Shown here piece after piece: positions 31,544 through 43,047 of a stretch of DNA of 50,452 nucleotides. Under the pieces are notes generated by a model. That model had not been told where the DNA came from and ran no database searches. It worked only from the letters and a program-made list of their open reading frames with translations. The position numbers were made by a program, and so were the translations under genes. The stretch is from Phycisphaerales bacterium UBA2396 (lineage in GTDB: Bacteria; Planctomycetota; Phycisphaerae; Phycisphaerales; UBA1924), in assembly GCA_002343325.1 (NCBI GenBank), contig DDSG01000079.1, positions 515 to 50,966 on the forward strand. Direction: 5' to 3'. Numbering within the stretch: the first letter of the stretch is position 1; every line of letters begins with the position of its first letter.

Positions 31544-33166
31544 ATGACGAACCTCGTCCACATCCGCCGCGCGCTGATCTCCGTCTCCGACAAAGCCGGC
31601 CTGATCGAACTCGCCCGGGCGCTCGCCTCCCACGGCATCGACATTGTCTCCACAGGCGGCACGGCGGCGGCGATCGCCAAGGCGGGCATCGCCGTCACAC
31701 CGATCGATGCCCTCACCGGCTTTCCCGAGATGATGGACGGGCGCGTCAAGACGCTGCACCCCAAGGTTCACGGCGGGCTGCTCGCCGTGCGAGACAACCC
31801 CGAGCACATCGCGGCGATGCAGAAGCACGGCATCCCGCCGATCGATCTGGTCTGCGTCAACCTCTACCCCTTTGAAGCCACCGTCGCCAGGCCAGGCGTC
31901 ACGCGCGAAGAAGCGATCGAGAACATCGACATCGGCGGCCCCAGCATGATCCGGTCGGCGGCGAAAAACCACCGGTCCGTTGCCGTGCTGACCGACCCCG
32001 GGCAGTACGCCGAGTTGATCGAGGAGTTAGGGGTTCACGCCGGCGCGACCACACTCGCACTCCGCGAGCGTCTCGCCGCGGCCGCGTACGCGAGAACGGG
32101 CGCGTATGACCGCGCGATCGCGGGCTACCTGACGGGAACCACCCCCGATGAGACCGAATCGGTGCCCCCGGCAAAGTCGCTCCGGCTCAGTCGCGTCGAA
32201 GTGTTGCGATACGGCGAGAACCCTCATCAGCGAGCGGGCCTCTACAGGGCGGCGGGCGATGCGGCCGACCGCGCCGGCTCTCTCGCGACGGCGAGAAAGC
32301 TGCACGGGAAGGAGCTGTCGTACAACAACATCAACGACGCGGCGGCCGCGCTCGAACTGGTGCGACAACTCGCACAGGTGGAGCCGAATCGCGTCGGGGC
32401 GTGCGTCGTCAAGCACATGAATCCATGCGGGGCTGCGGTTGCGAAGTCGGCGTACGACGCGGTGTGCGAGGCGATCGCGGGCGACCCGATCGCGGCGTAC
32501 GGGGGCATCCTCGCGATCAATCGGGCGATCGACGCCGCCGCCGCCCGAAGGCTCTGCGAGAAGGACATCTTCATGGAGGTCGTGGCGGCGCCCAGTTTCG
32601 ACGCCGATGCGGCCGACATCCTCCGGACGCGCTGGGCCAACCTTCGCATGCTCGAGACAGGCCCGCTCGCGCCCCTGCCCGCGGGCGAGATGGAGTGGCG
32701 CAGCCTGCCGGGCCCCGGCGGTGGTTGGCTCGCGCAGGAGCGCGATGTGCACCTTGTCGCGCCGGCTTCGTACGAGCACCGTGCCGGGCCCGCACCGACC
32801 AAGGAAGTTCTTGCGATCGCCGGCGTTCTTGAGACGGTCTGCCGGGCCCTGCTGTCCAACGCGGTGTGCCTCGGGGGCACTTCTGAGACCGGCGGCGTAC
32901 GCCTCTTCGGCGCCGGCGCGGGACAGATGGATCGCCTGACAAGCTGCCGACTTGCCTGCGAGAAGGCCGGCACGCGGTCCGCCGGGGCCGTCGCGTTCTC
33001 AGACGCCTTCTTCCCCTTCGCCGACGGACCCGCCATGCTCATCGACGCGGGCGTCAAGACGATCGTCCATCCCGGCGGCAGCAAGCGCGACCAGGAGACC
33101 TTCGACCTCTGCAACGCCCGTGGCGTCACATGCCTGCTCACCGGCGTGAGGCACTTCCGCCACTAA
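31544..33166 (+). CDS. purH: Bifunctional AICAR transformylase/IMP cyclohydrolase
   Basis: PurH performs the last two steps of IMP synthesis. The 540-residue protein has the N-terminal MGS-like IMP cyclohydrolase domain (SVSDKAGLIELARAL, STGGTA, TGFPEMMDGRVKTLHPKVHGGLL) and the C-terminal transformylase with LRYGENPHQRAG, the catalytic KHMNPCGAA (Lys-His) and DAFFPFADGP, ending in RHFRH as is typical. It is the third purine gene in the window but is not linked to purL or purQ. It converges on the S9 peptidase gene with an 11-bp gap. Confidence 0.97.
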   Translation: MTNLVHIRRALISVSDKAGLIELARALASHGIDIVSTGGTAAAIAKAGIAVTPIDALTGFPEMMDGRVKTLHPKVHGGLLAVRDNPEHIAAMQKHGIPPIDLVCVNLYPFEATVARPGVTREEAIENIDIGGPSMIRSAAKNHRSVAVLTDPGQYAELIEELGVHAGATTLALRERLAAAAYARTGAYDRAIAGYLTGTTPDETESVPPAKSLRLSRVEVLRYGENPHQRAGLYRAAGDAADRAGSLATARKLHGKELSYNNINDAAAALELVRQLAQVEPNRVGACVVKHMNPCGAAVAKSAYDAVCEAIAGDPIAAYGGILAINRAIDAAAARRLCEKDIFMEVVAAPSFDADAADILRTRWANLRMLETGPLAPLPAGEMEWRSLPGPGGGWLAQERDVHLVAPASYEHRAGPAPTKEVLAIAGVLETVCRALLSNAVCLGGTSETGGVRLFGAGAGQMDRLTSCRLACEKAGTRSAGAVAFSDAFFPFADGPAMLIDAGVKTIVHPGGSKRDQETFDLCNARGVTCLLTGVRHFRH

Positions 33167-33177
33167 GCGTGTTGCGA

Positions 33178-35700
<2,523 letters not shown>

Positions 35701-35725
35701 GGGTTACGCTTCGTTTTTCCAGCGT

Positions 35726-38338
35726 TCAGGACGAGGGATCGGTCCGATCGGCCGACGCCCGGGAAACTGAGTGAATGAGAACGACCAACAGCACGCCCAC
35801 CGCGACCAGACCCGACCCCGCGTACCACCGCGAGGTTTCGAGAGTCAGCGGGAACCCGAGCAGCACGCGAGCCGTGAACCAGGCGGCCAGGCAAGCGACC
35901 AGCCCGAACCGCCCGGACAGAAGCGTGACCATCCCCGCGAAGCCCAGCCCCAGCATCGCCACCGGCACAAGAGTCTCGGCCGACCCAGGCCCCGCCCGCA
36001 GCCACCCGGCCGTGGTGAGCACCGACGCGACGATCCCGAACAGAATCGCCCGATCCGGCAGCACGCCGCGTGAGACGAGCCGAACCAGGCACGCCCCCAG
36101 CATGACCATCATCACCGCGAGACACGCGTTCGGAATCGACAGCACCAACTCGCCCAGCGCGGGCAACACCCCGGCCAGCGTGCTCGGGATCGCGACGAGC
36201 GGGGCGGCCTTGCTGTCCATCGCCACCATCCCGGACATGCACGCCGCCCACAGCGACCCCATCGCGATGCCCAGCAGGACCTCCCGAGACACCCGCGCAT
36301 CAGACACGTGCCCCCGCAGTAAACACAGCCACCCAGATATCGACCCGCTCCACCACCGACGGATCATCGGTTCCGTCCCCACATGCAGCACGCCGATCGT
36401 CGCCGCCGTCAGCAGTGCCGAGCCGAGCATCGCGGGCACAAGCGTGAGCAGCGCAGGGTTGGTCGACCATGGCAACTGGCATGCCTGGCCGACGCACAGC
36501 AACGCCGCCGTCGCGAGCACGAGCCGTGCCGCCGACCCGACATCCGCGTGCCCCAGACGAATCGAACCCGCCGCGAGCCAAAGGCCGCCCCCATACACCA
36601 CGGCATAGAACACCAGCCCCGCGAAGAATGCCGATCTGTCCGCGGATCGCTCGGACAATCCCGCCGGCGGCATGATCGCACGACTCTGATACCACACCGG
36701 CCGTCCGCCCAGCGTCGCCGCCTCCGCCCGCTCGGGCCCGCGCGATTCATCACTCCACGTCCACGCATGTCGCTCGGTGTGCGGCACGTTCGGCGCCAGG
36801 CGGGGCTCGACCTCCGCCGCGTGCGACGGAATTCCCAACGACACGCGCAGGTCGAACGAACTGTCCGCCGTCTTCGCCGTGTCCACACTCCACATCGAGA
36901 GCAGCCGCCCCTCAGCGTCCAGAACGACCGCCGCGCCGGGTTCTTTCGCAGGTGAGGGCTCCTCGGGCCCCAGCGGGCGGTCCAGCCCTTCAGGCGCCAG
37001 CGGCACCCCCGAACGCCGCGCCCAGTAACGCAGCGACCGCGATTCATCATCCTGCTCGATACCCCACGCGACATGCTCGCCGGGCACGCCCGTCGCGTTC
37101 AACACCTCTTCCGCAATCCGGTGCAGCTCCGCCGGGTGCTTCATCGGCACGCGTTCGAGCAGCCTTGCGCGATCGGCCGTGAACAGGCACACCGCGATCG
37201 CCGCCATCGCCGTGATCGCCGACACCCACGCGCCAAGACCACGACGCGGAGCGACCGATCCGGCCGCCGATCCGCCACCGGCGACAGGCTCCGCGATCGA
37301 GACCTCGCCCGGAACGAGTCCCGAGCGTGCGCCCAGCATCGTTGCCACCGCCGCCGCCGACGCTGGGCGACGCCCCGGGTCCCGCTCGAGGCACTGCAGC
37401 ACCACCCGATCCACGATCTCGGGCACCTCGGGCACGATCGTCCGCATCGACGGAACGTCCTGCGCGTGAAGCTCCCGCAGTTCCGACATCGAGCTCGGCC
37501 GGAACACCGGCCGGCCCGTGAACGCCTCGTACAACACCAGTCCCAGCGAGAAGAGATCCGCCTTCTCCGTCAGCCCTTGGCCCGCCAACTGCTCGGGCGA
37601 CATGTACGCCGGCGTGCCCGCTCGCGACCCGCCGCGTGACAGGTCCGCCGTCAGCCCGGCCAGACCGAAGTCCATGATCCGCGCCGATCCCTTCCCGTCG
37701 ATCATCACGTTGCCGGGCTTCAGGTCCCGATGCAGCACCCCGCGTTCGTGCGCCGCGGCCAGGCCCGACGCCAACTCTCGCGAGAACTGCGTCGCCTTGT
37801 CCGGCGGCAACCGCCCGATCCTCAAAAGCAGCGACGAGAGGTCCTCCCCGTCCACGTACTCCATCGTGATGAAATGCAGACCCTCCGCCTCGCCGATGTC
37901 GTACACCCGGCACACGTTCGGATGGCTCACCTGACGCGCCAGCCGAACTTCAGACGCCAATCTCGCCAGCGGCCCCGCCTCCTGCGAGAAGCCCAACGGC
38001 AGCACCTTCATCGCCACCGGCTGCCGCAGGCGAAGGTCGTCCGCCCGGTACACCTCACCCATCCCCCCCTTCCCAAGCCGCCCGGCGATCCGATACCTCG
38101 ACCCCAGCATCGTTCCCGGCACAAACCGCCCCACCTCCGGCGAGCCGGGCGACACTTCCGCCGAAGGGGTCTCCACCGCACGCCCCAGCAGCATGCTCGC
38201 CGGCTCTCCCTCGGGCGTGCTCGCCGACAGCGGCCGACCCGGGGCCCTTTCCCCCCGCGCGAGTAGGGCGCCACACCCCAGGCAGTATGTCTGCCCCCTT
38301 TCCGCCGGGTGGCTACATTTCGGACACCGCTGGCTCAC
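35726..38338 (-). CDS. Transmembrane Ser/Thr protein kinase with zinc-ribbon N-terminus
   Basis: The protein has 870 residues. An N-terminal zinc ribbon (Cys5, Cys8, Cys19, Cys22) is followed by a complete PknB-like kinase domain at about 80-340: GKGGMGEV, Lys111 in VAMKVL, HRDLKPGN (Asp205), DFG (Asp223) and SPEQ (Glu249). One helix at about 375-395 leads to an extracytoplasmic region and then about eight more helices to the C-terminus. All catalytic residues are present, so it should be active. The start is GTG at 38338, with GAGGAGG 5-6 nt upstream and TACGCT as a possible -10. The S9 peptidase follows in the same operon. The signal sensed is unknown. Confidence 0.93.
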   Translation of the reverse strand: MSQRCPKCSHPAERGQTYCLGCGALLARGERAPGRPLSASTPEGEPASMLLGRAVETPSAEVSPGSPEVGRFVPGTMLGSRYRIAGRLGKGGMGEVYRADDLRLRQPVAMKVLPLGFSQEAGPLARLASEVRLARQVSHPNVCRVYDIGEAEGLHFITMEYVDGEDLSSLLLRIGRLPPDKATQFSRELASGLAAAHERGVLHRDLKPGNVMIDGKGSARIMDFGLAGLTADLSRGGSRAGTPAYMSPEQLAGQGLTEKADLFSLGLVLYEAFTGRPVFRPSSMSELRELHAQDVPSMRTIVPEVPEIVDRVVLQCLERDPGRRPASAAAVATMLGARSGLVPGEVSIAEPVAGGGSAAGSVAPRRGLGAWVSAITAMAAIAVCLFTADRARLLERVPMKHPAELHRIAEEVLNATGVPGEHVAWGIEQDDESRSLRYWARRSGVPLAPEGLDRPLGPEEPSPAKEPGAAVVLDAEGRLLSMWSVDTAKTADSSFDLRVSLGIPSHAAEVEPRLAPNVPHTERHAWTWSDESRGPERAEAATLGGRPVWYQSRAIMPPAGLSERSADRSAFFAGLVFYAVVYGGGLWLAAGSIRLGHADVGSAARLVLATAALLCVGQACQLPWSTNPALLTLVPAMLGSALLTAATIGVLHVGTEPMIRRWWSGSISGWLCLLRGHVSDARVSREVLLGIAMGSLWAACMSGMVAMDSKAAPLVAIPSTLAGVLPALGELVLSIPNACLAVMMVMLGACLVRLVSRGVLPDRAILFGIVASVLTTAGWLRAGPGSAETLVPVAMLGLGFAGMVTLLSGRFGLVACLAAWFTARVLLGFPLTLETSRWYAGSGLVAVGVLLVVLIHSVSRASADRTDPSS

Positions 38339-38354
38339 GCACGCCTCCTCGTCC

Positions 38355-38360
38355 AGCGTA
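38355..38360 (-). promoter_or_regulatory. Putative -10 element for the kinase gene
   Basis: TACGCT on the minus strand, 16 nt before the GTG start, with a strong GAGGAGG ribosome site between. The leader would be about 10 nt. Confidence 0.35.
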
Positions 38361-38404
38361 CCACAGCGTGCGTTGCCGCGATTGCCCGACGGAGGTTCGC
38401 TCCG

Positions 38405-38632
38405 ATGCCGCTCTACGAGTACATCAGCCGCGAAGATGGAAGTGTGATCGAGCTGCTCCGCTCCGCGAAGGACGCAGACGCTCCCGTCGCCGACCCCGAA
38501 GGCAAAGGCCGCACGTTCGTACGCAAACTCTCGACCTTCGCCTCCGCCTCCGCAGCGGGTTCAGGACCTTCCGCCTCCGGCGGGTGCTGCCCATGCGGCA
38601 AGAACCGCGGATCGTGCGGCTCAAGCTCCTGA
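38405..38632 (+). CDS. FmdB-like small protein with unusual Cys placement
   Basis: The protein has 75 residues. It starts MPLYEYISREDG like the FmdB zinc-ribbon family (MPIYEYRC...), but the N-terminal CxxC pair is absent. Five Cys instead cluster at the end (GCCPCGKNRGSC). The middle RTFVRKLSTFA also recalls FmdB. Function is unknown; the Cys cluster might bind a metal. GGAGG lies about 10 nt before the ATG at 38405. It is divergent from the kinase gene and convergent with the PQQ-type lipoprotein. Confidence 0.65.
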   Translation: MPLYEYISREDGSVIELLRSAKDADAPVADPEGKGRTFVRKLSTFASASAAGSGPSASGGCCPCGKNRGSCGSSS

Positions 38633-38682
38633 TCGCGTCGCCAGAGGCCCGTGACTCACACGCCGTCGAGCGAGATCCGTGC

Positions 38683-39819
38683 TCACCGAGGCATGAGCTT
38701 GGCAATCACGCCGCTCTTGCCCACCACGTACAAATTCCCGTCCGCGAACGTCTCGGGGATGAACCGCTCGACGAACGAAAAGTCCGCCGACGCGATCGTC
38801 TCACCGCGCGCCGCGTCGACCTGCGAGAACGTCGTGCCGTTGAAGACCATCAGCCTGCCCTTGCGGACCGCCACGACCTCGCCCGACACATCGGCCGACT
38901 TCCACACAAGCTCCCCGCGCGTGTTGAACGCCGCGAGCCCGCCCTCGACCTCCGCGTAGATCACGCCGTCGTGGAACACCGGCTGCCGCGTCAGCGGGGC
39001 CGACGTGCGGTACCGCCACGCCAGCGACCCATCCGTGCGGAACGCATAGAGCGACTGGTCCGACGACGCGACCACCATCAGGTCGCCCGCCGCGATGGGA
39101 CGCACGCCGGTGCCCGCGAACATCTGCTTGCTGCGGCCCTGCAGAATCCCCGTCGTGGGATTGATGAACACCACCTCGCCCACCTGCGTCACAGCGCCAA
39201 ACGTGCCGTTCACCAGCACGCCCGGCTGGTTGATCGCCGACCGCGTGCCGTACGCCCAACGCGTAAACCCGAGGGAAATCGAGTGCGCGATGACCTCCCC
39301 GCTCGCCGTGCCATACACCGCCAGATCGCCCACGAGAACCGGGCTCGTGTTCACCAGACGGGAGTACGACTGCCGCGACGAGATGCTCCCGTCGTTCAGG
39401 TTCAGAACGTACAGGTCGCTGTCGGCCGAGACGGCAAGCTGCGAATCGATCCGCGTGAACCCGACAAACCGCGTCAGCTTCGTGGCGATCTCGTTCGCCC
39501 ACCGACGCTCGCCCGAGCCCGCCTCCATCACCGACACCGTGCTCGCCGTGTCCTGCACCGCGATGATGTCCGGATAGATCGCCACGTGCGCGATGCTCTG
39601 CCCCGTCATCACCGTCGGGTACCCCACCCAGTCACGCCGATATCCAAGCTTGCCAAGGTCAGCGTCGCTCAGCGGGAACGCCGCTCGACGTGCGTCCAGA
39701 TTGCTCGGCACCGGGTTCACGTTCGCCGGGTTGCCCCCGGACGAGCAGCCCGACAGGGTCAGGGCAGCCAGCGTGAGGGCGGCGGTCCAGCGGGCACGAT
39801 CGCTCAAACGGGTCGGCAT
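38683..39819 (-). CDS. PQQ/BamB-like beta-propeller lipoprotein
   Basis: The protein has 378 residues with a lipobox (TLSGC, Cys25) and then repeated WD-like PQQ units such as GSGERRWANE, LYVLNLNDGSI, DQSLYAFRTDGSLAWRYRT and GGLAAFNTRGELVWKS. This is a seven- or eight-bladed propeller on a lipid anchor, similar in layout to BamB of the outer-membrane assembly machinery. No other Bam gene is adjacent, so that role is only a possibility. The ATG at 39819 is chosen since it opens the signal peptide; GGAG lies 13 nt upstream. Confidence 0.85.
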   Translation of the reverse strand: MPTRLSDRARWTAALTLAALTLSGCSSGGNPANVNPVPSNLDARRAAFPLSDADLGKLGYRRDWVGYPTVMTGQSIAHVAIYPDIIAVQDTASTVSVMEAGSGERRWANEIATKLTRFVGFTRIDSQLAVSADSDLYVLNLNDGSISSRQSYSRLVNTSPVLVGDLAVYGTASGEVIAHSISLGFTRWAYGTRSAINQPGVLVNGTFGAVTQVGEVVFINPTTGILQGRSKQMFAGTGVRPIAAGDLMVVASSDQSLYAFRTDGSLAWRYRTSAPLTRQPVFHDGVIYAEVEGGLAAFNTRGELVWKSADVSGEVVAVRKGRLMVFNGTTFSQVDAARGETIASADFSFVERFIPETFADGNLYVVGKSGVIAKLMPR

Positions 39820-39908
39820 GGCGCAGGCGTCTCCAAAAATCAGCCCTCGGACCGCGCGTTTCGCAGTCCGGTTCCTTCCGTGCCTGTTCAGGCCGGGCGG
39901 AAGGGCCA

Positions 39909-39919
39909 TAGGGTAGCGT
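39909..39919. promoter_or_regulatory. Possible divergent promoter core between the PQQ lipoprotein and ribE
   Basis: The plus strand has TAGGGT (39909-39914) and TAGCGT (39914-39919); the minus strand has TACCCT (39915-39910). Leaders would be 60-85 nt. The evidence is only hexamer resemblance. Confidence 0.25.
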
Positions 39920-39985
39920 CTTCCCGGGCGACACGCTTCCGCCGGGGACACTCTCCTTCCGCACACCCCGGCCGCGAGTTCCCTC

Positions 39986-40612
39986 ATGTTCACCGGCATC
40001 ATCCGCGCCACAGGCCGCGTCTCCGCCGCCAACACCACCCCGGACGGGCGGTTGAGGCTCCTCATCGACCCCCTCGGCTGGGCCCATAGACCCGCCGCCG
40101 GTGACTCCATCGCCGTTGACGGCTGCTGCCTCACCATCGTCTCGGATCCGCCCCCGCAAGGCCCCTGGGCCTTCGATGTCGTCCCCGAATCCCTCGCCAA
40201 GACCACACTTGGACGCCTCGCCGTCGGATCAACCGTTCACCTCGAACACGCCGCCTCCGCCTCAACGCTCCTCGACGGCCACGTCGTGCAGGGGCACGTC
40301 GACGGCGTTGCCAGCGTCCTCGCCGTCAACGCCGGCAGCGATTGGCGCGTCCGCCTCCGCCCACCTCCCGGCCTCCTTCAGTACATCATCCCCAAAGGCT
40401 CGGTGACCCTCGCCGGTGTCTCACTCACCGTCGCCGATGTGAACCCAGATCAGGTGGATGGCTGGTTTGAAGTCGCCCTCATCCCCGCAACCCTGGAGCG
40501 TACCACATTCAGGGGTCTTGCGGTGGGCGATACCGTCAATCTCGAGTGCGACGCGATGGCCAAGACCGTGGTTCACTGGCTCCGGCATTTCGGCTCGCGG
40601 TCGGGTGGCTGA
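39986..40612 (+). CDS. ribE: Riboflavin synthase alpha subunit
   Basis: The enzyme dismutates two lumazines into riboflavin. The 208-residue protein is a tandem of two lumazine-binding barrels: MFTGIIRATGRV...VDGCCLTIV in the first and GHVVQGHVDGVASV...GVSLTVADV in the second, with the ending TVNLECDAMAKTV. The length is standard. No ribDAH genes are visible nearby. No ribosome site is seen before the ATG at 39986, and the leader contains no FMN-riboswitch-like structure that I can recognise. The ruvC promoter element starts right after the stop codon. Confidence 0.96.
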   Translation: MFTGIIRATGRVSAANTTPDGRLRLLIDPLGWAHRPAAGDSIAVDGCCLTIVSDPPPQGPWAFDVVPESLAKTTLGRLAVGSTVHLEHAASASTLLDGHVVQGHVDGVASVLAVNAGSDWRVRLRPPPGLLQYIIPKGSVTLAGVSLTVADVNPDQVDGWFEVALIPATLERTTFRGLAVGDTVNLECDAMAKTVVHWLRHFGSRSGG

Positions 40613-40618
40613 TAGGCT
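40613..40618 (+). promoter_or_regulatory. Putative extended -10 element of a leaderless ruvC transcript
   Basis: TAGGCT, preceded by TGA (which is also the ribE stop), makes a TGnTANNNT extended -10. It ends 5 nt before the GTG at 40624, so the expected +1 is at the start codon. Confidence 0.45.
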
Positions 40619-40623
40619 CTGCT

Positions 40624-41160
40624 GTGCGCGTCCTCGGGATCGATCCTGGTTTGAGGCTGACCGGCTATGCCTGTCTGGAATCGGGAGGCCCCGCGCTCCC
40701 GGGGGGTGACCGCTGCCGAATCGTCGAGGCCGGGGTGTTCCGGCTGGGCGGCGGCAGCGAACGTGCCAGCATCTCTGAACGACTCGAAGAGCTCGACCGC
40801 GACATTCGCGAGCTGATCGAGCGCACCAGGCCGGGGCTTGTGGCCGTCGAGGCGATCTTTGCGCACTACAAGCATCCGGCGACCGCGATTGTGATGGGCC
40901 ACGCGCGCGGTGTGATCCTGCTGGCCGTCCGGCGCGCGGGGCTGTCGCTCATGGAGTTCAAGCCGGCTCTGGTCAAGAAGGGAATGACCGGGCACGGCGG
41001 GGCGGCCAAGGACCGGATGCAGCGGGCCGTCCAGGCGGTCTTCGGGCTTCCCGAGCCCCCCAGCCCCCCCGACGTGGCGGACGCGATCGCCATCGCCCTG
41101 TGCGCCCTTCGGCGGCGCGAATCGACCCCGATCGGTGTGGCCACCATTCCCGACGCGTAA
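40624..41160 (+). CDS. ruvC: Holliday junction endonuclease RuvC
   Basis: RuvC resolves four-way junctions during recombination. The 178-residue protein, translated from a GTG, has VRVLGIDPGLRLTGY (Asp7), AVEAIFAHYKHPATAI with the acidic Glu, the SLMEFKPALVKKGMTGHGGAAKDRM segment and DVADAIAIALCAL with the last acidic residues. It stands without ruvA or ruvB in the window. The GTG start at 40624 is supported by the canonical RuvC N-terminus; upstream in-frame starts would lie inside ribE. Confidence 0.94.
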   Translation: MRVLGIDPGLRLTGYACLESGGPALPGGDRCRIVEAGVFRLGGGSERASISERLEELDRDIRELIERTRPGLVAVEAIFAHYKHPATAIVMGHARGVILLAVRRAGLSLMEFKPALVKKGMTGHGGAAKDRMQRAVQAVFGLPEPPSPPDVADAIAIALCALRRRESTPIGVATIPDA

Positions 41161-41184
41161 ACTGCCAACGAGGACTCACACGCA

Positions 41185-42660
41185 ATGGCGGAAGGTTTGG
41201 AGAAAGAACGGCTGGCGGCGCAGGTGCTGATCGTCGAGGACGATGCGGATCACGCCGACGTCATGGCCGAAGCGCTCAAGAAGCCCGGGCACGTGTGCAC
41301 GCTGGTGGGCACGGTCGAGCAGGCGATGGATGAACTTCGCCATGGCACGTTTGATGTCGTGATCACCGACCTGCGGATGCCCACCTCCGCCGGGCAGGCG
41401 GGGATCGATGCGGCTCGGGTCGCTCCGGACGGGGCCGACGCGGGCCTGCGGGTGGTCGAGGCGGCCCGACGCTTTCAGCCCGCCGCCGAGGTGGTCATGG
41501 TGACGGCGCACGGCGACGTGCCGACGGCCCGCGCCGCCTTCAAGCTGGGTGCGTTCGACTTTATCGAGAAGCCTCTCGATCTGGACGTCTTCCGAAGCCT
41601 CGTCAACCGTGCCGCTCAGACCGTCCTGCTGCGTCACGAGGCGGGCAGCACAGCGGGCGATCTGGTGCAGCACGACGGGTTCGAGGGGATTGTCGCGGGC
41701 TCCGAGCCCATGCGGCGCATCCTCCGCACCGTGAAGACCGTCTCCGCGAGCCAGTTGCCGGTGCTCGTCATGGGAGAAAGCGGCACGGGCAAAGAGCTCA
41801 TCGCCCAGGCTGTGCACCGCAACAGCCCGCGCGGCAAGGGCCGATTCGTCGCGATCAACTGCGCCGCCGAGGCCGAGAGCCTGCTCGAAGACCAGTTGTT
41901 CGGGCACGTCAAGGGCGCGTTCACCGGTGCCGAAAAGGACCGCGAAGGCCTCTTCGAGTACGCCAGCGGCGGCACGCTCTTCCTCGATGAGATCGGCGAT
42001 ATGCCGCTCAAGATGCAGGCAAAACTGCTCCGCGTCCTGGAGACGGGAAAGGTCGTTCGGCTCGGCAGCAACGACCCGCGCGCGGTCGATGTCCGCATCG
42101 TCAGCGCCACCAACAAAGACCTCAAGGGGATGATCTCACGCGGCGAGTTCCGCGAGGATCTCTTCTTCCGCATCAACGGCGTCACCGTTGCGATCCCGCC
42201 GCTGCGAGACCGGCGAGAGGACATCCCTCGCATCGTTCGGCACGCGATCGCGAGATTTCAGCAGCAGGTCGCGCCCGACATGCCCCCGATGGACATCACC
42301 GACGCCGCGATGATGCGGCTCACCAGCTACTCCTGGCCCGGCAACGTGCGGCAACTGCTCAACGTCGTCCAGAGCATGGTGGTCATGGCTGTCGGCGAAG
42401 AACGTCCCAAGGGCAAGGATGCGCAGCTCGACCTGCGCCACATCCCCGACGACGTTCGCGTCGGCGATGCGGCGGAGGATGATGCGCGTGCCGACGCCCT
42501 GGGCGGGTCCCTCGCGGGCACAAGCCTCGAACAGATCGAGAAGCGGGCCATCCGCGAGACGCTGCGCCTGACGCAGGGCAATCGCGAGGCCGCTGCCAAG
42601 ATGCTGGGCATCGGCGAGCGCACGCTGTACCGAAAGCTGCGGGAATACGGGCTTCGCTGA
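41185..42660 (+). CDS. NtrC-type sigma-54-dependent response regulator
   Basis: The protein has 491 residues. The receiver domain has acidic Asp19/Asp20, phosphoacceptor Asp62, Thr107 and Lys129, with an unusual insert at about 67-86. The AAA+ domain has Walker A GESGTGKE (187-194), the sigma-54-contacting GAFTGA (234-239), FLDEIGDM and an SWPGNVRQL motif. A Fis-type HTH ends the protein (REAAAKMLGIGERTLYRKLREYG). It should activate sigma-54 promoters when phosphorylated. No histidine kinase is adjacent, so it is an orphan here. GAGGA lies about 11 nt before the ATG. The stop is 1 bp from the end of the convergent HPF-type gene. Confidence 0.95.
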   Translation: MAEGLEKERLAAQVLIVEDDADHADVMAEALKKPGHVCTLVGTVEQAMDELRHGTFDVVITDLRMPTSAGQAGIDAARVAPDGADAGLRVVEAARRFQPAAEVVMVTAHGDVPTARAAFKLGAFDFIEKPLDLDVFRSLVNRAAQTVLLRHEAGSTAGDLVQHDGFEGIVAGSEPMRRILRTVKTVSASQLPVLVMGESGTGKELIAQAVHRNSPRGKGRFVAINCAAEAESLLEDQLFGHVKGAFTGAEKDREGLFEYASGGTLFLDEIGDMPLKMQAKLLRVLETGKVVRLGSNDPRAVDVRIVSATNKDLKGMISRGEFREDLFFRINGVTVAIPPLRDRREDIPRIVRHAIARFQQQVAPDMPPMDITDAAMMRLTSYSWPGNVRQLLNVVQSMVVMAVGEERPKGKDAQLDLRHIPDDVRVGDAAEDDARADALGGSLAGTSLEQIEKRAIRETLRLTQGNREAAAKMLGIGERTLYRKLREYGLR

Positions 42661-42661
42661 C

Positions 42662-42976
42662 TCAGCCGCGGCGGGATCGGTCGAGGCTGTGACGCAGCGC
42701 CGCGCGGATCTTGCGCGTCGCGTTGGCAACCGCGGCGTAGAAGTCCTGCCCGTACTCCTCGGCGATCAGCACGCCCTGCCCGCTGCGGTTGACCGTTGCG
42801 CGAATAGTGCACCGAGTGTCAACCCCGCCGCGTGGGCCGTTCACGTCGCGCACACTGACGCACACCGCGTCGACGACCCCGGCGAATCGCCCGAGCGAGG
42901 CCGCGATCTTCTGATGCACGTACTGGAGCATCGCGGGGGTGGTGCTGACGGTGCCGTCGTTGAGTTCGATCCGCAT
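42662..42976 (-). CDS. HPF/RaiA (S30AE) ribosome-associated protein
   Basis: The protein has 104 residues in the short HPF form. It has the alternating beta-alpha pattern of S30AE proteins: an opening strand, a helix (LQYVHQKIAASLGRFAGVVDAV), strands (CVSVRDVNGP and CTIRATV) and the basic helix DFYAAVANATRKIRAALRHSLDR. Such proteins bind the 30S subunit and inactivate ribosomes in stationary phase or stress. The C-terminal dimerisation domain of long HPF is absent. GGGAGG lies about 5 nt before the ATG. Confidence 0.82.
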   Translation of the reverse strand: MRIELNDGTVSTTPAMLQYVHQKIAASLGRFAGVVDAVCVSVRDVNGPRGGVDTRCTIRATVNRSGQGVLIAEEYGQDFYAAVANATRKIRAALRHSLDRSRRG

Positions 42977-43047
42977 CGGAGCCTCCCATTTGGGCCGACA
43001 TGGCCGCTGAAAGGAAGTACGTGGATCGGGCGCACAAGTTCGCGCGA

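Noticed and set aside
39820..39985. Possible FMN riboswitch before ribE
   Set aside because: The leader is short and lacks the conserved FMN-element blocks that I know; no covarying structure is visible.
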